Part shown: positions 17,801-32,800 of the stretch, in pieces
Position numbering within the stretch: position 1 is the first letter of the stretch
Layout of the letters: each line of letters starts with the position of its first letter
Assembly: GCF_001941965.1 (NCBI RefSeq)
Contig: NZ_MKZO01000025.1
Span: 310,001 to 374,000, forward strand
DNA length: 64,000 nucleotides
Direction of reading: 5' to 3'
DNA from: Pseudomonas putida
Lineage (GTDB): Bacteria > Pseudomonadota > Gammaproteobacteria > Pseudomonadales > Pseudomonadaceae
The notes under the pieces: model-generated
What the model was told of the DNA's origin: nothing
The model's database searches: none
Seen by the model: the letters and a program-made list of their open reading frames with translations, nothing else
Made by a program: the position numbers and the translations under genes

Positions 17801-20800
17801 CTGCCGTTCGACCAGTTGGTCGAAGCCTTCCCGCAGGCCCGCGAGCAGGGCCTGTTCCAGGTCATGTTCAACCACCAGCAACGCGACCTCGGCGCGCTGC
17901 GTCGCCTGCCGGGCCTGCTCGCCGATGAGCTGCCGTGGCACAGCCGCGAGGCCAAGTTCGACCTGCAACTGCACAGCGAGGAAGACCGCAGCGGGCGCAT
18001 CAACCTGTCCTTCGACTATGCCGACGAGCTGTTCGAGCGCGCCACCATTCAGCGTCTGGCCGGGCACTACGTGCGGCTGCTGAGCCAGGTCTGCGCGAGC
18101 ACCGATATCGCCCTCGGCGACCTGCACCTGCTCGACGAGGCCGAACAGGCCCGTCAGGCCACCTGGAGCGTCGCCCCGTGCACACCCGCCAGCCGCTGGC
18201 TGCCGGAGCTGCTGAATGAACAGGCCCAGCGCAGCCCCGAGCGCACCGCGCTGGTCTGGGAGGGCGGCAGCCTCGATTTCGCCGGCCTGCATGCCCAGGC
18301 CAACCGCCTGGCCAACTACCTGCGTGACAAGGGCGTCGGCCCGGACGTGAAAGTCGCGATCGCCGTCGAGCGCTCGCCGCAACTGCTGATCGGCCTGCTC
18401 GCCATCATCAAGGCCGGCGGCGCCTATGTACCGCTGGACCCGGACTACCCGAGCGAGCGCCTGGCCTACATGCTGAGCGACAGCGGCGTGTCGCTGCTGC
18501 TGACCCAAAGCCATCTGCTGGGTGATATGCCGAGTGCCGAAGGCGTCAGCGCCATCGCCCTCGACACCCTCAAGCTGGACAACTGGCCGAGCCACGCGCC
18601 GGGCCTGCACCTGCACGGCGACAACCTCGCCTATGTGATCTACACCTCCGGCTCCACCGGCCTGCCGAAAGGCGTCGGCAACACCCACGCGGCCCTGGCC
18701 GAGCGCCTGCAATGGATGCAGGCCACCTACCAGTTGAACGACAGCGACGTGCTGATGCAGAAGGCGCCGATCAGCTTCGACGTGTCGGTGTGGGAATGCT
18801 TCTGGCCGCTGATCACCGGTTGCCAGCTGGTGATCGCCGCACCGGGCGAGCACCGCGATCCGCATCGCATTGCCCAACTGGTCCAGCAGCATAGCGTGAC
18901 CACGCTGCACTTCGTCCCGCCGCTGCTCCAGCTGTTTATCGACGAGCCGCTGACGGCCAACTGCATCAGCCTGCGCCGGGTGTTCTCCGGTGGCGAGGCG
19001 TTGCCTGCCGAATTGCGCAACCGCGTATTGGCGCAACTGCCCAACGCGCAACTGCACAACCGCTACGGCCCGACCGAAACCGCGATCAACGTCACTCACT
19101 GGCATTGCCAGGTCAGCGATGGGGCCCGTTCGCCGATTGGCCGGCCGCTGGGTAACGTGGTCTGCCGGGTCCTCGACAGCGAACTGAATGCCCAGCCGGA
19201 TGGCGTGGCCGGTGAGTTGTGCATCGGTGGCCTGGGCCTGGCCCGCGGTTACCTGGGCCGCGCTGCGCTGACGGCTGAACGCTTCGTGCCGGATGCCGGC
19301 GGCGAGCCGGGCTCGCGCCTGTACCGCACCGGTGACCGCGTGCGCTGGGCCGCCGATGGTGCGCTGGAGTACTTCGGCCGTCTCGATCACCAGGTCAAGC
19401 TGCGCGGCTTCAGGGTCGAGCCGCAGGAAATCGAAGCCCGTCTGCTGGCGCTGGATGGCGTTGGCCAGGCTGCCGTGGTGGTGCGCCAGACCGTCTCCGG
19501 GCCGCAACTGGTCGGCTATTTCACCGCCGAGAAAACGCAGGAGGGCGAGGCCGCACAGATCGCCCGCCTGAAAGCCGAGCTGGCCCTGGAGCTGCCGGAA
19601 TACATGGTCCCGGCGCAACTGGTATGCATGGACGTGATGCCCCTCGGCCCGAGCGGCAAGCTGGACCGTCGCGCGCTGCCGGAACCGCAATGGCAGTCCC
19701 GCGAGCATATCGAACCGCAGACCGAGCTGGAGCACAGCATCGCCGCTATCTGGCGCGAAGTGCTGGGCGTGCCGCAGGTCGGCCTGGCCGATGACTTCTT
19801 CGAACTGGGCGGGCACTCGCTGCTGGCGACCCAGATCATTTCCCGCGTGCGCCAGGCCTGCGACGTCGAACTGCCGCTGCGGGTGCTGTTCGACCACCGC
19901 GAACTGGGCGCCTTCGCCACGCAGATCGCCACGCTGCAAGCCTCCGGTGCACGCAACAGCCAGCAGGCCATCGACAAGGTCGACCGCAGCCAGCCGGTGG
20001 CGCTGTCGTACTCGCAGCAGCGCATGTGGTTCCTCTGGCAGATGGAGCCGGACAGCCCCGCCTACAACGTCGGCGGCATGGCCCGGCTCAGCGGCGCCTT
20101 CGATATCGGCTGCTTCGAAGCGGCCCTGCAGGCGCTGATCCTGCGTCACGAAACCCTGCGCACCACCTTCCCGAGCGTCAACGGGGTGGCTTGCCAGAAG
20201 GTCGCGGAAGAGACCGGCGTCGCCATGCAGTGGCTGGATATCTCCGCGCTGCCGGCCGCCGAGCGCCAGGTGCGCCTGCAAGCCTTTGCCGACAGCGAAG
20301 CGCACACACCCTTCGACCTGGAAACCGGCCCGCTGCTGCGCGCCTGCCTGGTCAAGGCCGGGGAGCAGGAGCACTACTTCGTCCTGACCCTGCACCATAT
20401 CGTCACCGAAGGCTGGGCGATGGACATCTTCGCCCGCGAACTGGGCCTGCTCTACGAGGCCTTCCTCGACGGCAAGCCGTCGCCGCTGGAGCCGCTGGCG
20501 GTGCAGTACCTGGACTACAGCGTGTGGCAGCGCCAGTGGCTGGAGTCCGGTGAGCGCCAGCGCCAGCTGGACTACTGGACGGCGCAACTGGGCAAGGAAC
20601 ACCCGCTGCTGGAACTGCCCGGCGACCGTCCGCGTCCGGCCGTGCAAAGCCACCAGGGCGAGCTGTTCCGCTTCGACCTCAGCGATGACCTGGCCGGCCG
20701 CGTGCGCGCCTTCAACGCGAAGAACGGCCTGACCCTGTTCATGACCATGACCGCCACCCTGGCGGTGCTGCTCTACCGCTACAGCGGCCAGACCGACCTG

Positions 20801-23800
20801 CGCATCGGCGCCCCGGTGGCCAACCGCATCCGTCCGGAAAGCGAAGGGCTGATCGGCGCCTTCCTCAACACCCAGGTGCTGCGTGTGCAGCTCGACGGGC
20901 AGATGAGCGTCGGCGACCTGATCGAGCAGGTGCGCCAGACCGTGATCGATGGCCAGTCCCACCAGGACCTGCCGTTCGACCACCTGGTGGAAGCCCTGCA
21001 ACCGCCACGCAGCGCCGCCTACAACCCGCTGTTCCAGGTGATGTGCAACGTGCAGCGCTGGGAGTTCCAGCAAAGCCGCGAGCTGGCCGGGATGACCGTG
21101 GAGTACCTGGTCAACGATGCCCGCGCCACCAAGTTCGACCTCAACCTCGAAGTCACCGAGCTGGACCACCGCCTGGGCTGCTGCCTGACCTACAGCACCG
21201 ACCTGTTCGACGAGCCGCGTATCGCGCGCATGGCCGCGCACTGGCGCAACCTGCTGGAGGCGCTGCTGGTCGATCCGCAACAGCGTCTCGCCGAACTGCC
21301 GCTGCTGGCCGCCGACGAGCGCCAGCAGCTGCTCGACAGCCTCGGCGCGGAAGCCGGCGAGCAACGGCTCGACCAGTGCATCCACAGCCTGTTCAGCGAG
21401 CGGGTCAAGGCCGCACCGCAGGCCGGAGCGCTGACCTTCCGTGGCGAAACCCTCAGCTACGCCGAGCTGGATGCCCGGGCCAACCGCCTGGCCTGGAGGC
21501 TTCGTGAGCTTGGTGTCGGCCCGCAGGTGCGGGTCGGCCTGGCCCTGGAGCGTTCGCTGGAGATGGTCATCGGCCTGCTGGCGATCCTCAAGGCCGGCGG
21601 CGCCTATATGCCGCTGGACCCGGAATACCCGCTGGAACGCCTGCAATACATGATCCGCGACAGCGGCGTGCGCCTGCTGCTCAGCGACGCCAAGCTGCTC
21701 GAAGCCCTTGGCGAACTGCCGGACGGCGTGGCGCGCTGGAGCCTGGAAGAGGACTTGCCGAAACTGGCCGGCTATCCGGACAGCGAACCGCCTTTCATCA
21801 GCCTGCCGCAGCACCAGGCCTACCTGATCTACACCTCCGGCTCCACCGGCCTGCCGAAAGGCGTGGTGGTCAGCCATGGTGAAATCGCCATGCACTGCCA
21901 GGCGGTGATCAAGCGCTTCGACATGCGCCCGAGCGACTGCGAGCTGCACTTCTATTCGATCAACTTCGACGCCGCCACCGAGCGTCTGCTGGTGCCGCTG
22001 CTGACCGGCGCACGCCTGGTGATCCGTGCCCAGGGCCAGTGGGATGCCCAGGAAATCTGCACGCTGATCCGCGAGCAGGGCGTCAATATCCTCGGCTTCA
22101 CCCCGAGCTACGGCAGCCAGTTGGCGCAGTGGCTGGCAACCCAGCAACAGCGCCTGCCGGTGCGCATGTGCATCACCGGCGGCGAGGCCCTGACCGGCGA
22201 ACACCTGCAACGGATCCGCGCGGCCTTCGCGCCGGAGCTGTTCTTCAACGCCTATGGCCCGACCGAAACCGTGGTCATGCCCCTGGCCTGCCTGTCGCCG
22301 GCCGAGCTGGAGGAAGGCCAGGCCAGCGTGCCGATCGGCAGTGTGGTGGGGGCGCGGGTCGCCTATATCCTCGATACCGACCTGGCCCTGGTGCCGCAGG
22401 GCGCCACGGGTGAACTGTATGTCGGCGGGGCAGGGCTGGCGGTGGGTTACCACGAACGGGCCGGCCTGACCGCCGAGCGCTTCGTCGCCGACCCGTTCGC
22501 CAATGACGGCGGCCGCCTGTACCGCACCGGTGACCTGGTGCGCCAGCGCGCCGACGGGCTGGTGGAGTACATCGGCCGGGTCGACCATCAGGTGAAGATC
22601 CGTGGCTTCCGTATCGAACTGGGCGAGATCGAGACCCGCCTGCTCGACCATGCCGCCATCCGCGAAGCGGTGGTGCTGGCGCTGGACACACCAGACGGCA
22701 AGCAACTGGCCGGTTACCTGGTGAGCGATGTGGCGTCGCAGGATGAAGCGCAACAGTCGCAACTGCGTGACGAACTGAAGGCCGCGCTCAAGGCGCAACT
22801 GCCGGACTACATGGTCCCGACCCACCTGATCCTGCTCGATGCCATGCCGCTGACCGCCAACGGCAAGCTCGACCGCCGCGCCCTGCCGGCGCCGGATCCG
22901 GAGCTGAACCGCCAGCAGTACGTGGCGCCGACCAGCGAGCTGGAACAGAGCCTGGCGCGGATCTGGGGCGAGGTGCTGAACGTTGCCCAGGTCGGCCTCA
23001 ACGACAACTTCTTCGAGCTGGGTGGCGACTCCATCCTGTCGATCCAGGTGGTCAGCCGTGGCCGTGCCGCGGGTATCCATTTCACCCCGCGCGACCTGTT
23101 CCAGCACCAGACCGTGCAGACCCTGGCCGCCGTCGCCACCACCCGCGAAGTGGTCAGCGCCGAGCAGGGGCAACTGACTGGCATGTCGGCGCTGACGCCG
23201 ATCCAGCACTGGTTCTTCGAAACCCCGATCGCCAACCGCCAGCACTGGAACCAGGCCGTTCTGCTGGAGCCGACCCAGGTGCTCGATGCCGTACAACTGG
23301 AGCAGGCGCTGAAGGCCCTGCAACAGCAGCATGACGCCCTGCGCCTCGGCTTCCGCGAGCAGGACGGCGCATGGCAGGCGGCGTTCCGCGAAGGCGACGA
23401 CAGTCTTCTGCGGGTCGCCCAGGTCAGCGACATGGCCCAGTGCACTGCACTCTACGACGAAGCCCAGCGCAGCCTCGACCTGCAACAGGGCCCGCTGCTG
23501 CGTGCTCTGCTGGTCAGCGGCCCGCAGGGCGAACAGCGCCTGCTGCTGGCGATCCATCACCTGGTGGTGGATGGCGTGTCCTGGCGCGTGCTGCTGGAAG
23601 ACCTGCAGAATGCTTATCGCCAACAGCCGCTGCCGGCCAAGACCAGCGCCATGCGCGACTGGGCCGAGCGCCTGAGCGCCCATGCCGCCAGCGATTCGCT
23701 GCGCGCGGAGCGCGACTGGTGGCAAGCCCACCTGGGCACCGACGCCATGTCGCTGCCGGGCACCGATAATGCCGGCGGCCAGGAAAACCGCCATGCCGCC

Positions 23801-26800
23801 AGCATCAGCGTGCGCCTGGATGCCCAGCGCACCCGCCAGTTGCTGCAACAGGCCCCGAGCGCCTACCGCACCCAGGTCAACGACCTGCTGCTGACCGCCC
23901 TGGCCCGTGTGCTTTGCCAGTGGACCGAGCAGCCCTCGGCGCTGGTCCAGCTGGAAGGCCATGGCCGCGAAAGCCTGTTCGACGAGATCGACCTGACCCG
24001 CAGCGTCGGCTGGTTCACCAGCGCCTATCCACTGCGCCTGACCCCGGCGGCCGACCTGTCCGGCTCGATCAAGGCGATCAAGGAACAGCTTCGCGCAGTA
24101 CCGGAAAAGGGCCTCGGCTACGGCGTGCTGCGCTACCTCGGCGACGCCGCCAGCCGCAGCGCGATGCAGGCATTGCCGGTGGCGCCGGTTACCTTCAACT
24201 ACCTCGGCCAGTTCGACCAGAGCTTCGCCAGCGATGCGCTGTTCCGCCCGCTGGAAGAGTCCGCCGGCACCGCCCATGACCCGCAGGCGCCGCTGCCCAA
24301 CGAGCTGAGCATCGATGCCCAGGTCTATGGCGGCGAGCTGGTCCTGCGCTGGACCTTCAGCGCCGAGCGCCATCAGCAGGCAACCATCGAAGCCATCGCC
24401 AACGCGTACCTGCTGCAGTTGCAGGCGGTGGTCGAGCACTGCCTGGAAGAGGGCAGCGGCGGCCTGACCCCGTCCGACTTCCCCCTGGCCAGCCTGACCC
24501 AGGTCGAGCTGGACGCGCTGCCGGTGCCGGCGGCACGTATCGAGGATGTCTACCCGCTGACCCCGATGCAGGAGGGCATGCTCCTGCACACCCTGCTGGA
24601 GCCGGGCACCGGCCTGTACTACATGCAGGACCGCTACCGCATCAACAGCGCCCTTGATCCCGAGCGCTTCACCCGCGCCTGGCAGGCCGTGGTCGCCCGT
24701 CATGAAGCCCTGCGCGCCTCCTTCTGCTGGGATATCGGCGAAGGCATGCTCCAGGTTATCCACAAGCCGGGCGATACCCCGGTGGACTACCTCGACTGGC
24801 GCGGCGTCCCTGCCGAACAGCAGGAAGAAAACCTGCAAGCCCTGCACAAGCGCGAGCGCGAGGCCGGTTTCGATCTGCTGCACCAGGCGCCGTTCCACCT
24901 GCGCCTGATCCGCGTCGGCGAGGCCAGCTACTGGTTCATGATGAGCAACCACCACATCCTCATCGATGCCTGGTGCCGTTCGCTGCTGATGAACGATTTC
25001 TTCGACCTGTATATGGCCCTCGGCGAAGGCCGCGACGCGCAACTGGCCCCGGCCCCGCGCTACCGCGACTACATCGGCTGGCTGCAACAGCGCGGCCTGG
25101 AACAGGCCCGTGACTGGTGGCGCAGCAACCTGCGCGGCTTCGAGCGGCCGACGCCGATTCCGAGCGACCGCCCGTACCTCCGCGAGCATGCCGGCGAAAG
25201 CGGCGGCATGCTGGTGGGCGATGTCTACACCCGCCTCGACGCCGCCGATGGCGCCCGCCTGCGCGAACTGGCGCAGCAGCACCAGCTGACCGTCAACACC
25301 TTCGCCCAGGCGGCCTGGGCCCTGACCCTGCGTCGCCTCAGTGGCGAGCGCGACGTGCTGTTCGGCGTCACCGTGGCCGGGCGTCCGGTGGACATGCCGC
25401 AGATGCAGCGCACCGTCGGCCTGTTCATCAACACCATCGCCCTGCGTGTCGGCCTGCCCCGTGATGGCGAGCGGCAGAGCGTGCGCCAGTGGCTGAACGG
25501 CCTGCTCGACAGCAACATGCAACTGCGCGAGTACGAATACCTGCCGCTGGTGAATATCCAGGACCTCAGTGAGCTGCCCAAGGGCCTGCCGCTGTTCGAC
25601 AGCCTGTTCGTGTTCGAGAACGCCCCGGTGGAAGTCTCGGTGCTGGACCGTGCGCAAAGCCTGAATGCCACCTCGGATTCCGGCCGCACCCACACCAACT
25701 ACCCGCTGACCGCCGTGTGCTACCCGGGCGATGACCTCGGCCTGCACCTGTCCTATGACCAGCGCTACTTCGACCCGACCACCGTCGAGGGCATGCTGGC
25801 GGAGTTCAAGCGCCTGCTGCTGGCGCTGGTGGAAGGCTTCCATGGCGATATGGCGGCGCTGCCGCTGCTGGGCGAGGCCGAGCGGGAGTTCCTGACCCAT
25901 GGCGTCAACCAGAGCGCCCGCGAGTACCCGCTGGAGCGCAGTTATGTGGCGCAGTTCGAGGAAAGGGTGGCGGCGCATCCTGAGCGGGTTGCCGTCAGTT
26001 ATCTGAACGAGCGGATCAGCTACAGCGCGCTGAACCACTCTGCCAACCGCCTGGGCCATGCCCTGATCGCGGCAGGTGCCGGTTTCGACCAACCGATCGC
26101 ACTCCTGGCCGAACGCGGCCCGGATCTGCTGGGCATGATTGTCGGCAGCTTCAAGGCCGGGGCGGGTTATCTGCCGCTGGACCCGGCACTGCCGAATCAG
26201 CGCCTGAGCGGCGTGATCGGGCAGAGCGGGGCGCCGGTGCTGGTGTGCAGCGCCGCCTGCGAAGCCCAGGCTCGCGAGCTGCTGGCCGACAATGAGTCGG
26301 TGCAACTGCTGGTCTGGGAGCAGGTTCAGCACAGCGCTGATATCACCAATCCCGGTCGCTACAGCGGCCCGGATAACCTGGCCTACGTGATCTTCACCTC
26401 CGGCTCCACCGGGCTGCCCAAAGGCGTGATGGTCGAACAGCGTGGCATGCTCAACAACCAGTTGAGCAAGGTCCCGTACCTGGATCTGAGCGACAAGGAC
26501 GTGATCGCCCAGACCGCCTCGCAGAGCTTCGACATTTCCGTCTGGCAGTTCCTCGCCGCCCCGCTGTTCGGCGCCCGTGTGGATATCGTGCCGAACGATA
26601 TCGCCCGTGACCCGCAAGCGCTGCTGGCGCATGTTCAGGCTCAGGGCATCAGCGTGCTGGAAAGCGTGCCGTCGCTGATCCAGGGCCTGCTCGCCGAAGA
26701 GCGCGTGAGCCTCGACGGCCTGCGCTGGATGCTGCCGACCGGCGAAGCCATGCCACCCGAGCTGGCCCGCCAGTGGCTGCTGCGTTATCCACAGATTGGC

Positions 26801-29800
26801 CTGGTCAACGCCTACGGTCCGGCCGAATGCTCGGACGACGTGGCCTTCTTCCGTGTCGATCTGAATTCCACCGAAAGCACCTACCTGCCCATCGGCACCC
26901 CGACCGACAACAACCTGATCTACCTGCTGGACGACGCTCTGGAACTGGTACCGACCGGCGCCGTGGGCGAGCTGTGCGTCGCCGGTACCGGCGTGGGTCG
27001 CGGTTATGTCGGCGACACCCGCCGCACCGTCCCGGTCTTCGTCCCGAACCCCTTCGGTACCCCGGGCGAACGCCTGTACCGCACCGGCGACCTGGCCCGC
27101 CGCCGTGCCGATGGCGTGCTGGAATACGTCGGCCGTGCCGACCATCAGGTGAAGATCCGCGGTTACCGCATCGAGCTGGGCGAGATCGAAACCCGCCTGC
27201 TGGAACACCCGGCAATCCGCGAAACCGTGGTCCTTGATATCGACGGCCCACAGGGCAAGCAACTCGCCGCCTACGTGGTCACCCGCAGCGAGCTGGATAT
27301 CGATCAGCTCAAGGCCTCGCTGAAAGCCAGCCTGCCGGACTACATGGTCCCGACCCACGTCGTGCAACTGCCGGCCATGCCGCTGACGCCGAACGGCAAG
27401 CTCGACCACAAGGCCCTGCCGCAGCCGGATACCAGCGTCTCGCAGACCGCCTATGTCGCCCCTGAAAGCGAGCTCGAGCAGCAACTGGCAGCCATCTGGG
27501 CCGAGGTGCTGAAGATCGAGCGCGTCGGCCTCGACGACAGCTTCTTCGAACTGGGCGGGCACTCGCTGCTGGCGACCCAGGTCATCTCCCGGGTCCGCCA
27601 GGGCCTGAAGATCGAACTGGCGCTGCGCAGCCTGTTCGAGGCCCGCGACCTGCGCGGCTTCGCCCGTCAGGTCGGCGCCGCCGAAAGCAGCAAGCAGCAG
27701 GCAATCACCCTGGCCGACCGCAGCCAGCCGCTGGCGCTGTCCTATGCCCAGCAACGCCAGTGGTTCCTCTGGCAGCTGGAGCCGCAGAGCGCCGCCTACA
27801 ACATGCCGGCCGCCCTGCGCCTGCGTGGCGCGCTGGATATCGCCGCGCTGGAACTGAGCTTCGAACGCCTGATCGCCCGCCACGAAACCCTGCGCACCAC
27901 CTTCCGCCAGGACGGCGCCCGGGCCGTGCAGGTCATCCATGCGCCGGCGCCGTTCATGCTGGAGCTGGAGCAACTGCCGGAGTCGGCCCTGCCGCGTGAC
28001 GAGCAGGTGCGCCTGTTCATCGAGGCCGAGACCCTGCGGCCGTTCGACCTGGAAAACGGTCCGCTGCTGCGCGTGCGCCTGTTGCACCTGGCGGCCGACG
28101 AGCATGTGCTGGTACTGGTCCAGCACCATATCGTCACCGATGGCTGGTCGATGCCGATCATGGTCGACGAGCTGATGCGCCTGTACGCCGGCTACAGCCA
28201 GGGCGAGGAAGTACGTCTGGCACCGCTGGCGATCCAGTATGCCGACTACGCCCTGTGGCAGCGTGACTGGCTGGAAGCGGGCGAGAAAACCCGTCAGTTG
28301 GCCTACTGGACTGCGCAACTGGGCGGCGAGCAACCGGTGCTGGAACTGCCGACCGACCACCCGCGTCCGCCGGTGCAGAGCACCGCTGGCGCGCAACTCG
28401 GCTTCAGCCTCGACCCGCACCTGGCCGCCGACCTGAAAGCGCTGGCGCAAGGGCAGGGCGTGACCCTGTTCATGCTCTTGCTGGCCTCGTTCCAGACCCT
28501 GCTGCACCGCTACTCGGGCCACGGCGACGTGCGCGTCGGCGTGCCGATCGCCAACCGCAACCGCGCCGAGACCGAGCCGCTGATCGGCTTCTTCGTCAAC
28601 ACCCAGGTGCTCAAGGCCGAACTGGACTCGCAGACCCGCGTCGGCGAGCTGCTGCAACAGGTCAAGCGCCATGCCCTGGAGGCCCAGGCCCATCAGGACC
28701 TGCCGTTCGAGCAACTGGTGGAAGCCCTGCAACCGGAGCGCGACCTGAGCCGCAGCCCGCTGTTCCAGGTGATGTACAACCACCAGAGCGAAGCCGCGCA
28801 CCTGGTGCCGCAACTGGCCGGCCTGCAACTGGAAGCGGTGCCATCGGAGAAGCACACCGCGCAGTTCGACCTGATGTTGCATACCGTGGAGCACAGCGAC
28901 GGCCTGAGCGCCTCGCTGACCTACGCCACCGCCTTGTTCGAAGCGGACACCATCGCGCGCATGGCCGAACACTGGCAGCAACTGCTGCGCTCGATCAGTG
29001 CCGATGTGCAGCAACGGATCGGTGACCTGGCCCTGCTCGACGCGCCGGCCCAGCGCCGCATCGTCCAGCAGTGGAACGCCACTGCCGCGCCGTTCCCCGG
29101 CGACACCGGCATCCATCACCTGTTCGAAGCCCAGGTGGCGAAAACCCCGGACGCTCCGGCGCTGGTCTTCGCCGGCCAGCAACTGAGCTATGCCCAGCTC
29201 AACCGCCGGGCCAACCAGCTGGCGCACAAGCTGCGCGAACTGGGGGCGCGCCCGGATGCGCTGATCGGCCTCGCGGTGGAACGCAGCCTGGAAATGGTCA
29301 TCGGCCTGCTGGCGATCATGAAGTCCGGCGGCGCCTATGTGCCGCTCGACCCGGATTACCCGAGCGACCGCCTGGCCTACATGATCGAGGACAGCGGCGT
29401 CGAGCTGCTGCTGACCCAGGAGGCCCTGGTGGAGCGCCTGCCGATCCCGGGCCACGTGCAGTCCCTGAGCCTCGACCGCCTGCCGCTGGAACACTACAGC
29501 GACGCCAACCCGGTGCCGCTGAGCCTGGCCGACAACCTGGCCTACGTGATCTACACCTCGGGCTCCACCGGCAAGCCGAAAGGTGCCGGCAACAGCCATC
29601 GCGCGGTGATCAACCGCCTGCACTGGGGTCAGAAGGCCTATGGGCTGGACGCCAGCGACACTGTGCTGCAGAAGACCCCGTTCAGCTTCGACGTCTCGGG
29701 CTGGGAGTTCTACTGGCCGCTGCTTTCCGGCGCGCGCCTGGCGGTAGCCCTGCCGGGCGACCACCGCGACCCGGACCGCCTGCTGGCGACCATCCGCCAG

Positions 29801-32800
29801 TACGGCGTCACCACCGTGCACTTCGTGCCGTCCATGCTCCAGGCCTTCATGACCCACGAGGACGTCGAGAGCTGCACCAGCGTGCGCCGCGTGATGTGCA
29901 GTGGCGAGGCGTTGCCGGTGGAACTGGCGGCCCAGGTGCTCAAGCGGCTGCCCCATGCCGACCTGCACAACCTGTACGGGCCGACCGAGGCGGCGATCGA
30001 GGTCACCCACTGGACCTGCAGCGTCGATGACCTGAACGTGCCGATCGGCCACCCGATCGACAACATCAAGACCCATATCCTCGAGGACGGCCTGCTGCCG
30101 GCCGCGCCGGGGTGCGCCGCCGAGCTGTACCTGGGCGGCGTCGGCCTGGCCCGCGGTTACCACAATCGTCCTTCCCTGACCGCCGAGCGTTTCGTGCCGG
30201 ATCCGTTCTCCAGCGACGGCGGCCGCCTGTACCGCACCGGCGACCTGGCCCGCTATCGCGGCGAGGGCATCGTCGAATACGCCGGGCGGATCGACCATCA
30301 GGTGAAGATCCGTGGCCTGCGTATCGAGCTGGGCGAGATCGATGCACGGCTGCAGGAGCACCCGGCGGTGCGCGAGGGCAGCGTCATCGATATCGACGGC
30401 GCCAACGGCAAGCAGCTGGCGGCCTATCTGGTGGCCCGCGATCCGCAACAGGACACCGATGAACTGAAGGAAATCCTCAAGGCCCACCTCAAGGTGCACC
30501 TGCCGGAATTCATGGTGCCGAGCCACTTCATCTGGCTTGAGCGCATGCCGGTCAACGCCAACGGCAAGCTTGATCGCCGAGCGCTGCCGAAACCCGACCT
30601 GAGCCAGAACGCCTCGTCCGGCGTGGCCCCGAGCAGCCCGCTGGAAGCCGAACTGGCCGCCATCTGGCGCGATGTGCTGAAGCTGGAGCAGGTCGGCGTG
30701 ACCGACAACTTCTTCGAGCTGGGCGGCGATTCGATCATCTCCATCCAGGTGGTCAGCCGCGCCCGTCAGGCCGGGATCCTGTTCAGCGCCAAGGACCTGT
30801 TCCAGCGCCAGACCATCCAGGGCATCGCCCAGGTGGCCAGCCGTGCCCCGGCGGTGCGTATCGAGCAGGGCGCCCTGAGTGGCCCGACGCCGTTGCTGCC
30901 GATCCAGCGCTGGTTCTTCGACAGCCCGATCCCCGAGCGTCATCACTGGAACCAGTCGGTGCTGTTCACCCCGACCGTGGCCCTGGATGCCGTGCGCCTG
31001 GAGGCGGCGCTGCAACGCCTGGTGGCGCACCACGATGCCCTGCGCCTGAGCTTCGTCGACGCGAACGCCACCTTCCGCGATGCGGTCAGCGGCGAGCTGC
31101 TGTGGGTGCGTGAGCTGGACGCCCGCGAGGGGCTGCGTGCCCTGTGCGATGAAGCACAGCGCAGCCTGAACCTGGTCGAAGGTCCGCTGCTGCGCGGTCT
31201 GCTGGTCAAGCTGCCGGAGGGCGAACAACGCCTGCTGCTGGTGATCCATCACCTGGCGGTGGACGGCGTGTCCTGGCGCATCCTGCTGGAAGACCTGCAG
31301 GCGGCCTATAACGGCGCGGCGCTGGCGGACAAGACCCACTCCGTGAAGGTCTGGGCCGAGCAACTGCAAGCCTGGGCCGCTACGCCACAACTGGCCGCCG
31401 AACTCGACTGGTGGCAGGCACAGTTGCAAGGCGTCAGTGACGAACTGCCGCTGGACCACGCCGAAGGCGGGCGCCAGCACCAGCACGAAGTCACCGTCAG
31501 CAGCCGTCTCGATGCCGACCTGACCCGGCAGTTGTTGCAGGAGGCTCCGGCGGCCTATCGCACGCAGATCAACGACCTGCTGCTGACTGCCCTGGCCCGT
31601 GTAATCGCTCGCTGGACCGGCCGTACCGACACCCTGGTGCGCCTGGAAGGTCACGGTCGTGAAGAGCTGTTCGATGGCATCGACACCCACCGTACCGTCG
31701 GCTGGTTCACCAGCCTGTACCCGGTCAAGCTCAGCGCTGGCGACGACCTCGCCAGCTCGCTGAAGACCATCAAGGAACAGCTGCGTGCAGTCCCGAACAA
31801 GGGCCTGGGCTACGGCGTGCTGCGCTGGCTCGGCGACGAGCAGGCACAACGCCGCCTGGCGGCACTGGCCCAGGGCCAGATCGTCTTCAACTACCTCGGC
31901 CAGCTGGATGGCAGCTTTGCCGGCGACGATGCGCTGCTGGCGCCCTCCGGCGAAGGCAGCGGCCAGGGCCAGAGCGACGAAGCGCCGCTGGACAGCCTGC
32001 TGGCGATCAACGGCCAGGTCCTCGACGGCCAGCTGGAAATGCTCTGGAGCTTCAGTGGCGAGCTGTTCGATACCAGCACCGTGCAAGGGCTGGCCGATGC
32101 CTACGCCAGCGAACTGCGCCTGCTGATCGAACACTGCCTGTCTGCCGGTGCGGGCGGGGTGACGCCATCGGACTTCCCGCTGGCCGGCCTGGACCAGCGC
32201 GAGCTGGACAGCCTGCCGCTGCCGGCAGCGCAGATCGCCGATATCTACCCGCTGTCGCCGATGCAGCAGGGCATGCTGTTCCACAGCCTGTACGCGCAGG
32301 ACAAGGCCAGCTACGTCAACCAGATGCGCACTGCAGTGCGCGGTATCGAGGTCGAGCGCTTCGTGGCCGCCTGGCAGGCGGTGCTGGATAACCACGAGGT
32401 ACTGCGCGCCAGCTTCGTCAGCAGTTTTGGCCAGCCGCTGCAGGTAATCCGCAAGCAGGTCGCGGTGCCGTTCGAACTGCAGGACTGGCGTGAGCGGGAT
32501 GATGTCGACGCCGCACTGGTCGACTTCGCCGAAGCCGATCGCCAGCGTGGTTTCGATCTGGAACAGGACGCCTTGCTGCGCCTGAGCCTGCTGCACACCG
32601 GCGAGGACGTTTACCAACTGGTCTTCACCTGTCACCACATCCTGCTGGATGGCTGGAGCAGCTCGCGGATGTTCGGCGAGGTATTGCAGCGTTATCACGG
32701 CGAGGCGGTGCCGGCGGCCGGCGGTCGCTACCAGGACTATATCCACTGGCTGCAACGCCAGGACGCCGCCGTGGCCGAGCACTTCTGGAACGGCCAGTTG

